This document shows positions 16,271-22,642 of a stretch of 64,000 nt of DNA, piece by piece. Below the pieces are notes generated by a model that did not search any database, had not been told where the DNA came from, and worked only from the letters and a program-made list of their open reading frames with translations. This DNA is from Actinomycetota bacterium (GTDB taxonomy: Bacteria; Actinomycetota; Acidimicrobiia; Acidimicrobiales; Ilumatobacteraceae). Position numbers and translations under genes: made by a program. Location of the stretch: positions 1 through 64,000 of the forward strand of contig CAUJET010000142.1 of the NCBI GenBank assembly GCA_963169665.1, read 5' to 3'. Each line of letters starts with the position of its first letter. Position 1 is the stretch's first letter.

Positions 16271-17523
16271 ACGCCCACGACCGCACCGACCCTCGCGACG
16301 AACTCGGACGGCGCGCCGCCGCAGCGTTGCGCATCGACGTCGACCGCCGTGTCGACGTCGATGGCGCCCTCGCCCGCGTCCTCGCCGACGACGGCGCACG
16401 CCTGATCTCGACGATGTCGGCCACTGCCGGGCGTGGCTCACGGTCGGACCGTCGCGCGTGGATCGGCGCCGCCGCGGCCTTGCTGGTGCTCGCCGCAGGC
16501 TCGTTGGCGTTCGCACTCTCCCGTGACGACCGGGCACGGGTCGCGCCCGCGGACACCACACCGGTGACCGACGGCACCCCGATCACCACGGGGACCACCG
16601 AGCCCTCGGCACCGGGTACGTCCGAGCCGGCGACCACGCCGTCGACGGTCACCGAGACCTCACCCGGCCCGACGGCCACCCAGTTCATCCCGCCGGCCGA
16701 CGACGCACTCGCGGGGCTCGCGGCGCCCGCACCGCTCGACCCTGAGGAGGTTCCGGCCTTCCTCCCGCCCGCTGCGGTCGCCGATCCGTCACAGGTGCGC
16801 CTCACCCAGTACGCCATGCCGGCCGACACCGTCTCCGAACTCGTCCAGACCTGGGCGACCGGGGCCGGGCAGGTCATCCAGGTGTCGACGCTGCTCGCCG
16901 GAGGCGAACCTCCGGTGTCCGCCCCGACGGACGTGGCACCCATCGACGTCCGGCCATGGGACGATGCCGTCGTCGTCACGACGATGGCCGACGGCTACGC
17001 CCAGGTGCGGCTCGCCGACCCGTCGGGCACGGTCACGCTGTGGGGCTTCGGCTACACCTCCGACGAGCTCGTCTCGGTCTTCACCCGCATGTCGCTGACG
17101 CCAGACGGATGGCGTCTGCCCGACGGGGCCGCTACCGGTCTCGTGGAGCTGCACTCCGGATGGCACCGTGCGGAGTTCGCGACGAGGGTCGTGCAATGGG
17201 ACACGGGTTCGGTGCAGGGCGAACTGATCGTCTCGGTCGGATCGCCCGGCTCCATCCAGACCGGCTTCTTCGGCGGGGCCCCTGCGACGCTCGACGAGGT
17301 GAACGGCGCACCGGCGCTCGTCTCCGAACTCGGACCGGACGTGAGTGCGATCAGCTGGTCGCCGGCTCCGGACGTGGTCGTCGTGCTCGGGTTCAGCGGA
17401 TCGGTCGACGAGACGTTGGCGCTGGCCCGCTCGCTCGAACCGGTGGACGTGGCGACGTGGGATGCCGCAGGTGTGCGCGACACCGCCCCCGCCGACGGCT
17501 GCGACAGCTACTTCTTCTGCTGA
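16267..17523 (+). CDS. Single-pass membrane protein, putative anti-sigma/sensor, pair 1
   Basis: A 418-residue protein: ~60 cytoplasmic residues, one membrane helix (about 65-84), a Thr/Pro/Ser-rich linker of ~60 residues and a large exported domain. It lacks the zinc anti-sigma motif HxxxCxxC. The cytoplasmic part holds RIDVDRRVDVDGALARVLAD, which resembles a DVD-x-x-L-A-x-V motif in the pair-2 partner and may contact the sigma factor. The exported region is beta-rich, unassigned, and ends in a Cys-containing tail CDSYFFC. Role as a sigma regulator is inferred from the GTGA overlap and topology. Confidence 0.72.
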   Translation: MNAHDRTDPRDELGRRAAAALRIDVDRRVDVDGALARVLADDGARLISTMSATAGRGSRSDRRAWIGAAAALLVLAAGSLAFALSRDDRARVAPADTTPVTDGTPITTGTTEPSAPGTSEPATTPSTVTETSPGPTATQFIPPADDALAGLAAPAPLDPEEVPAFLPPAAVADPSQVRLTQYAMPADTVSELVQTWATGAGQVIQVSTLLAGGEPPVSAPTDVAPIDVRPWDDAVVVTTMADGYAQVRLADPSGTVTLWGFGYTSDELVSVFTRMSLTPDGWRLPDGAATGLVELHSGWHRAEFATRVVQWDTGSVQGELIVSVGSPGSIQTGFFGGAPATLDEVNGAPALVSELGPDVSAISWSPAPDVVVVLGFSGSVDETLALARSLEPVDVATWDAAGVRDTAPADGCDSYFFC

Positions 17524-17550
17524 CCGCTGCCGGCCGCCGATGACGGACGA

Positions 17551-18408
17551 TCAGCCGTTGTAGGCGGCGACCAGCGGGGCGTACTTGTCCAACGTCGCGA
17601 GCGCGTGGTCGCGATCGAGCGGGGGCAGGCCGAGTGCGACCCATGAGGCACCGAGCGCCTGCAGCTCGTCGAGGTTCTCCTGATCGGGTCGGGCGCCGAA
17701 CACGCCGAGCTGGATGGTCGACGGATCGCGGCCCGCGTCCTCGGCGGCGCGCTGGATGGTGGCCCAGCCCTCGCCGATGTCGAAGCGACCCTGGATCGGC
17801 ATCCACGCATCGCCGTACTCGACGATGTGCTTCACGTGCAGGTCGGTGATCGAGCACCCGAGCACGATCGGCGGGTGCGGCTGCTGCACCGGCTTCGGCC
17901 ACGCCCACGACGCCTCGAAGTTCACGTACTCGCCGTGGAACTCCGCTTCGTCCTTGGTCCACAGCTCCTTGCAGGCGAGGATCTTCTCGCGCACGACCTT
18001 GCGGCGGCGCTTGATGTCGGTGCCGTGGCTCTCCATCTCCTCGTGGTTCCAGCCGAAGCCGATGCCGAACAGGAATCGCCCGTTCGACAGCTGGTCGAGC
18101 GTCGCGACCTCCTTCGCGAGCCAGAGCGGATCGCGCTGGGCGACGAGCGTGATGCCGGTGCCGAGCTTGAGATCGGTGGTGACAGCGGCCGCCGCGGCGA
18201 GCGCGAGGAACTGGTCGTGCGTGCGCCAGTACTCCTCGGGCAGCGGTGGCGCCCCCTCACGGCCACCCCACGGCGTGCGCCGCGAGACAGGGATGTGCGA
18301 GTGCTCGGGGAACCACAGCGAGTCGAAGCCACGGGCCTCGCACTCCTTGGCCAGCTCGATCGGCTGGATGCCCTTGTCGGTGGGGAAGATCAGTGCTCCG
18401 AGACGCAT
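17551..18408 (-). CDS. LLM-class F420-dependent oxidoreductase
   Basis: A 285-residue luciferase-like monooxygenase-fold enzyme. It starts MRLGALIFPTDKGIQPIELAKECEARGFDSLWFPEH and has the family segments LKLGTGITLVAQRDPLWLAKEVATLDQLSNGRFLFGIGFGW. This subgroup in actinomycetes usually binds coenzyme F420 rather than FMN; neither can be proved from sequence. Substrate unknown. ATG at 18408 is chosen because the family begins there and TACGGT lies six bases upstream; the track extends the frame to 18516 through the promoter. The upstream 142 bp carries a 50-bp element shared with prfC. Confidence 0.87.
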   Translation of the reverse strand: MRLGALIFPTDKGIQPIELAKECEARGFDSLWFPEHSHIPVSRRTPWGGREGAPPLPEEYWRTHDQFLALAAAAAVTTDLKLGTGITLVAQRDPLWLAKEVATLDQLSNGRFLFGIGFGWNHEEMESHGTDIKRRRKVVREKILACKELWTKDEAEFHGEYVNFEASWAWPKPVQQPHPPIVLGCSITDLHVKHIVEYGDAWMPIQGRFDIGEGWATIQRAAEDAGRDPSTIQLGVFGARPDQENLDELQALGASWVALGLPPLDRDHALATLDKYAPLVAAYNG

Positions 18409-18414
18409 CCCGTG

Positions 18415-18420
18415 ACCGTA
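18415..18420 (-). promoter_or_regulatory. -10 hexamer TACGGT, 6 bp before ATG (leaderless)
   Basis: On the minus strand TACGGT-CACGGG-ATG. There is no SD. The shared element at 18423-18472 ends two bases upstream of this hexamer. Confidence 0.55.
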
Positions 18421-18422
18421 CC

Positions 18423-18472
18423 CCAGCGCGATTGTGCGCGATCGCGTCACAGCCACGCGTTGGTGCACAAAC
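18423..18472 (-). repeat. 50-bp upstream element, copy A (shared with prfC promoter)
   Basis: Matches 20740-20789 at 41 of 50 positions by hand alignment, 28 of the first 31. The shared core reads TGTGCACNAACGCGTGG followed by NTGTGACGCGA. It lies directly upstream of the LLM oxidoreductase promoter. Confidence 0.65.
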
Positions 18473-18550
18473 GCGACACGAGCCCCGACCGCGCTCGCGT
18501 GTGATGGCCCCGGCACGCATACGGTGCCCCAGCGATCGCACGCGCCGGCA

Positions 18551-20173
18551 TCAGACGCACAGCTCTCGACCGTCGAGCTCGGTGACGCCGCGTACGCAGA
18601 TCGTCTGCTCGGTCACCGCCACCACCCGCCACGCCTCACCGTCGAACTCCAGGTCGGCGACCCAACGAAACCCGCCGCCGGAGTCGTCGCAGCCGATCCG
18701 TAGCTCGAACGTCGCGACGGCTCGACCCGTGCCGTCCTGCTCGTACGACGCCTGCGGATCGGACACGGCCGGATCGACACAGTCGTCGCGGAACTCGGCG
18801 CCGAGCGCCGAGCCGATGAGACCCACGACTCCGTCTACGAACGGTTCGGGAGTGGCGTTGGCGAAGATCGCGGCCGCCCGACCACTGACGGGAACCGCCG
18901 CGGTGTACGCAAACGCCCTCGGAAGGTCGTACTGGACGAGGTCCCACGACGACCGGTCGACCGCCACCTCGAGCTGGAGGAACCCGGCGTCGTCCACCCA
19001 CGCTGCGCCGAACACGGAGCCGGCCGACGGCACCTCCATCCGGGCGACGCGACCATCCGGGTACAGGCGATCGACGAACTCCCGTCCGGTCTCGAAGACA
19101 TGGATGAGCGCCGTCGAATCGGGGAGCCCTGGCAGCGGGCCGAACGGCACGATGGATTGACCTGCCGGATAGACGAACGTGGTGGTGACGTCGTCGTCGA
19201 CCAGCTGGACCCCGTTCCGGTCGAGCATCACGCGCACGATCGGCCGAGGCCGCAGCGTCGCCGACAGGCCGTCCACCGGTGCGCCGTCGAGGACGACCGC
19301 ACCTGGCAAGAGCTGCGGCGGTGCCCCGAAGACGCCGGATGCCGGGTACGTCGCCACCGGCTCCGCGAGGTCGGCCGAGTCGAACACCCACAGCTGACCG
19401 GCCGTGGTGCCGCCGGCACCGAGCGGCCCGTACATGGTCACATAGACGGTGCCGGCCTCGTCGACCACGGGCTGACTGCTCGCAGTCACTCGATCGGGCC
19501 ACGGGACGTCCGTGGTGCGAGTTGTCGACGGTTCGCCGGGCACCGTCGACGGCACCGACTCGAACACGACCCATCGACCGTTCGCAGGGTCAGCGACGAC
19601 CACGCGGCCGTCGGGTAGACGGACGGGGGCCCAGGGCCGGGCCGGATCACACTCCTGGCAGTCCTCGATCGTGAGCTCCCCGGCGCCACTGCCGTATCCA
19701 GCAGTGGCGACCACCGACCGCACGGGCGCGACCGCCTGCGCGACCTCGATCACATTCACCGTCGTTCGGGGCTCGAGAACGGGCTCCGTCGAGCTCGTCG
19801 AGTCGGTGGCAGCTCCGGCGTCGACGGTGGTCGAAGGTGCCGGGCTCGTGGTGCCCTCCGGCACTGCCTCGACCGTCGTGGCAGGAGACGGTCCGCCCAT
19901 ATCGGTGGGCCGATCGGAGACGCCGCTCGTGGTCGAGTCGCGAGTGACCAACAGCGCGACACCAGCGAGACCGACCGCCACCAAGGCGGCGGCAGCGAGC
20001 ATCCACGTTCGGCGCGCAACCTGCGGCGCCTCGGCATGCAGTGCCGACCGTGCGCGGTTCTCGTCGAGCCCGGACCTCACCGCGGCGAGTCCGGCATCGA
20101 CGTCGAAGCCGTCGGTCATCGCACCCCGCAGCCGGTCGGCGGCGAGGCGCCCTCGTTCGTCGATCGCGTTCAT
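18551..20173 (-). CDS. Single-pass membrane protein, putative anti-sigma/sensor, pair 2
   Basis: A 540-residue protein with a ~55-residue cytoplasmic N-terminus, one membrane helix (about 57-77), a Thr/Ser/Pro-rich linker and a ~400-residue exported domain with propeller-like strands, for example RLPDGRVVVADPANGRWVVF and YPDGRVARMEVPSAG. Four cysteines near the C-terminus could form disulfides. No HxxxCxxC zinc motif. The cytoplasmic part contains GFDVDAGLAAVRSGL, like the pair-1 partner. Its ATG overlaps the upstream sigma gene's stop by 4 bp. Probable membrane regulator of that sigma factor, reading an extracellular signal; inferred from context. Confidence 0.72.
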   Translation of the reverse strand: MNAIDERGRLAADRLRGAMTDGFDVDAGLAAVRSGLDENRARSALHAEAPQVARRTWMLAAAALVAVGLAGVALLVTRDSTTSGVSDRPTDMGGPSPATTVEAVPEGTTSPAPSTTVDAGAATDSTSSTEPVLEPRTTVNVIEVAQAVAPVRSVVATAGYGSGAGELTIEDCQECDPARPWAPVRLPDGRVVVADPANGRWVVFESVPSTVPGEPSTTRTTDVPWPDRVTASSQPVVDEAGTVYVTMYGPLGAGGTTAGQLWVFDSADLAEPVATYPASGVFGAPPQLLPGAVVLDGAPVDGLSATLRPRPIVRVMLDRNGVQLVDDDVTTTFVYPAGQSIVPFGPLPGLPDSTALIHVFETGREFVDRLYPDGRVARMEVPSAGSVFGAAWVDDAGFLQLEVAVDRSSWDLVQYDLPRAFAYTAAVPVSGRAAAIFANATPEPFVDGVVGLIGSALGAEFRDDCVDPAVSDPQASYEQDGTGRAVATFELRIGCDDSGGGFRWVADLEFDGEAWRVVAVTEQTICVRGVTELDGRELCV

Positions 20174-20694
20174 GACGTGGCCTCCCCGTCGACGGGCTCG
20201 TCTGCACCGAGTGCCTGAGCGAGGTTCTTTCGCGCCTGGAACAGCGCCTTCTTCACCGTGCCGGCCGAGACCCCGAGCACTCCTGCGATGTGGTCGACCG
20301 AGAGATCGTCGACGTAGAACAGTGCCGCGGCGTTTCGCTGCAGCTCGGGCAGCGCTCGCAGCGCCCGCCAGAAGCCGTCGTCCACCGGATCCGCCGACTC
20401 GCCCACCTCGCTGGCCGCGAGCCGGTCCATCGCCCGTAGCTCGCGCACCCGGCGACGGTGGACGTCGGCCGCGAGGTTGATCACCACCCGGCGCACCCAG
20501 GCGCCCGGCCGCTCGAGCGACCCGACCTTCGTCCAGTCGCGGTAGGCGCGCAGCATCGCCTCATGGGCCAGGTCGGCACCGAGTTCGCGACTGCCGGTCA
20601 ATCCGGCCGCGAGGGTGCGGATCGAGCCGATCTCCCGCCGGTAGAGCTCGTCGAACCCCGTGCCGGACACCAGCCGGACGGGGCGCTGTTGCAT
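20170..20694 (-). CDS. ECF sigma factor (SigE-like), pair 2
   Basis: A 174-residue ECF sigma factor. Region 2: FDELYRREIGSIRTLAAGLTG and ADLAHEAMLRAYRDWTKV; region 4: LPELQRNAAALFYVDDLSVDHIAGVLGVSAGTVKKALFQARKNL. ATG at 20694 is favoured; in-frame upstream codons reach 20712. It overlaps the membrane-partner gene by 4 bp. Divergent from prfC, and the intervening 122 bp contains copy B of the shared 50-bp element, which might affect both directions. Confidence 0.87.
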   Translation of the reverse strand: MQQRPVRLVSGTGFDELYRREIGSIRTLAAGLTGSRELGADLAHEAMLRAYRDWTKVGSLERPGAWVRRVVINLAADVHRRRVRELRAMDRLAASEVGESADPVDDGFWRALRALPELQRNAAALFYVDDLSVDHIAGVLGVSAGTVKKALFQARKNLAQALGADEPVDGEATS

Positions 20695-20739
20695 GATCAC
20701 ATTCGAACACACGACGCCGGCACCGATCCGGTTGCCTGC

Positions 20740-20789
20740 GTGTGTGCACGAACGCGTGGATGTGACGCGAAAGTGAACAAACGCGGTGG
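20740..20789 (+). repeat. 50-bp upstream element, copy B (prfC promoter region)
   Basis: Partner of 18423-18472, oriented toward prfC. It ends 13 bp before a TAGCCT hexamer at 20803-20808, whereas copy A ends 2 bp before its hexamer, an offset of 11 bp or about one helical turn. Confidence 0.65.
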
Positions 20790-20816
20790 TTGGGGGTGGC
20801 CGTAGCCTGGTGCGTC

Positions 20817-22400
20817 GTGAAGTCCGCCGATCTCCTCGCCGAAGCCGCGCGCCGCCGCACCTTCGCGATCATCAGCCACCCCGACGCGGGCAAGACGACC
20901 CTCACCGAGAAGTTCCTGCTCAACGCGGGCGCCGTGGTGACCGCCGGGTCGGTCAAGGCCAAGGCGGGCGGCCGGTCGGCCACCAGCGACTGGATGGAAC
21001 TCGAACAGACCCGAGGCATCTCGATCACCTCGGCTGCGATGCAGTTCGAGTACCGGGGCCACATGTTCAACCTGCTCGACACCCCGGGCCACAAGGACTT
21101 CAGCGAGGACACCTACCGCGTGCTGGCCGCGGTCGACGCCGTCGTGATGGTGCTCGACGCCGCCAAGGGCATCGAGCCGCAGACCCTGAAGCTGTTCGAG
21201 GTGTGCCGCAGCCGCAACCTCCCCGTGCTCACCTTCCTGAACAAGTTCGACCGCCCGAGCCGCGATCCGCTCGAGCTGCTCGACGAGATCGAGACACAGA
21301 TCCGCCTCCGCCCCACCCCGGCGACGTGGCCCGTGGGCGACGGCGAAGACTTCCTCGGCGTGATCGACCGTCGCCGCAACGTGTTCAGCCGGTTCACCCG
21401 CACCGCGCGCGGCGCGACCATGGCGCCCGAGGAGCTGATGACCTTCGACCAGGCCGCAGCCATCGGTGGCAGCGCCTGGAAGCGGGCGATGGACGGCTGC
21501 GACCTCCTGGAGGCCGTCGGCGCCGACGTCGACCTCGAGTCGTTCCTCGCCGGCAGCAGCACGCCGGTGTACGCCGGTTCTGCGCTCACCGACTTCGGCG
21601 TGAAACACCTGCTCGATGCGGTCGTCGAGCTCGTCCCTCCCCCGCCGCCGCGACCCGACCGTGACGGCGTCGGCCGCCCCGTCGACGCCGGCACCAGCGC
21701 CTTCGTGTTCAAGGTGCAGGCCAACATGGACAAGTCGCACCGCGACCGGCTCGCGTTCGCCCGCATCTGCAGTGGCCACTTCGAGCGAGGCATGACACTC
21801 ACGATCGCCCGCACCGGCCGGCCGTTCGCCACCAAGTACGCCTCCACCGTGTTCGGCGCCGAGCGCTCCACGGTCGAGGAGGCCTTCCCCGGTGACGTCG
21901 TCGGGTTCGTGAACGCCACTGATCTCCGCATCGGCGACACCCTCTACGAGGGCGATCCGGTCACCTTCCCCGGTCTGCCGTCGTTCGCCCCCGAACTCTT
22001 CACCGGAGCCCGACCACTCGACACGGGCAGGTCGAAGCAGTTCCGCCGCGGCCTCGAGGTGCTCGAGGAAGAAGGTGTGGTGCAGGTGCTCCGCGACCCC
22101 GACATGGGCGACTCGTCGCTGGTGCTCGCCGCCGTGGGGCAACTCCAGTTCGAGGTCTTCGCTCACCGGCTCGAGGCCGAGTTCAACGCGCCGGTCGAAC
22201 TCACGGGTTCGCCGTACCAGGCGATCCGGGCCACCGATGCGGCCAGCGCCGAGCGGCTGAAGACGATCGGCGGCATCCGTATCCTCCGCCGCGGCGACGG
22301 CGCCACCGTTGCGTTGTTCGAGAACAAGTACCGCCTGCAGCGCCTCCTCGCCGACGAGCCCGAGCTCACCCTCACGCCGCTCAACGCCGAGTTCAGCTGA
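20817..22400 (+). CDS. prfC: Peptide chain release factor 3 (RF3)
   Basis: A 527-residue translational GTPase, matching the usual RF3 length. G1 is SHPDAGKTTL, the switch I/G2 region RGISITSAAMQF, G3 DTPGHKDF, and G4 NKFDRP. Domain 2 follows near residue 290 (FVFKVQANMDKSHRDRLAFARI) and the C-terminal EF-G-III-like domain ends the protein. RF3 recycles RF1 and RF2 from the ribosome after termination. GTG 20817 begins the conserved N-terminus (VKSADLLAEAARRRTFAIISH); the track adds nine upstream codons. No SD; TAGCCT is 8 bp upstream. Monocistronic. Confidence 0.95.
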   Translation: MKSADLLAEAARRRTFAIISHPDAGKTTLTEKFLLNAGAVVTAGSVKAKAGGRSATSDWMELEQTRGISITSAAMQFEYRGHMFNLLDTPGHKDFSEDTYRVLAAVDAVVMVLDAAKGIEPQTLKLFEVCRSRNLPVLTFLNKFDRPSRDPLELLDEIETQIRLRPTPATWPVGDGEDFLGVIDRRRNVFSRFTRTARGATMAPEELMTFDQAAAIGGSAWKRAMDGCDLLEAVGADVDLESFLAGSSTPVYAGSALTDFGVKHLLDAVVELVPPPPPRPDRDGVGRPVDAGTSAFVFKVQANMDKSHRDRLAFARICSGHFERGMTLTIARTGRPFATKYASTVFGAERSTVEEAFPGDVVGFVNATDLRIGDTLYEGDPVTFPGLPSFAPELFTGARPLDTGRSKQFRRGLEVLEEEGVVQVLRDPDMGDSSLVLAAVGQLQFEVFAHRLEAEFNAPVELTGSPYQAIRATDAASAERLKTIGGIRILRRGDGATVALFENKYRLQRLLADEPELTLTPLNAEFS

Positions 22401-22434
22401 TCGGTCGCCAGGAACGCCCAGCTCAGAGCCAACC

Positions 22435-22457
22435 CTCGACCTCGACTCGAGGTCGAG
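22435..22457. terminator. Perfect 11-bp inverted repeat after prfC
   Basis: CTCGACCTCGA-C-TCGAGGTCGAG, a perfect inverted repeat 34 bp after the prfC stop. It can fold as an 8-bp stem with a 7-base loop. It lacks a T-tract, so it may be a Rho-assisted terminator or a protein-binding palindrome. Confidence 0.5.
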
Positions 22458-22518
22458 ACGTGGCAGCGTTGCGGCGGCACGTGGCCGATTCGGCCTCGAC
22501 GCCCTCATCGGTCTCGCT

Positions 22519-22551
22519 CGACGGCCGACCGACGGCCGACCGACGGCCGAC
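22519..22551. repeat. Three exact tandem copies of an 11-bp unit
   Basis: CGACGGCCGAC three times head to tail, about 90 bp upstream of the GGDEF-EAL gene. Each unit contains the palindrome CGGCCG. One helical turn per unit would place any bound proteins on the same face. Confidence 0.7.
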
Positions 22552-22642
22552 TGCGAGGAGCGGTCTCCTTGCCGAGATCTTGCGTCGCGCGACCACCGTG
22601 CGGGTTCAAGCTGACGGATCGGAGAGCCGATGACACCTCTCG

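Noticed and set aside
18461-18472. DnaA box in the shared 50-bp element
   Set aside because: TTGTGCACC differs at two positions from TTGTCCACA, and only single, unclustered copies exist.
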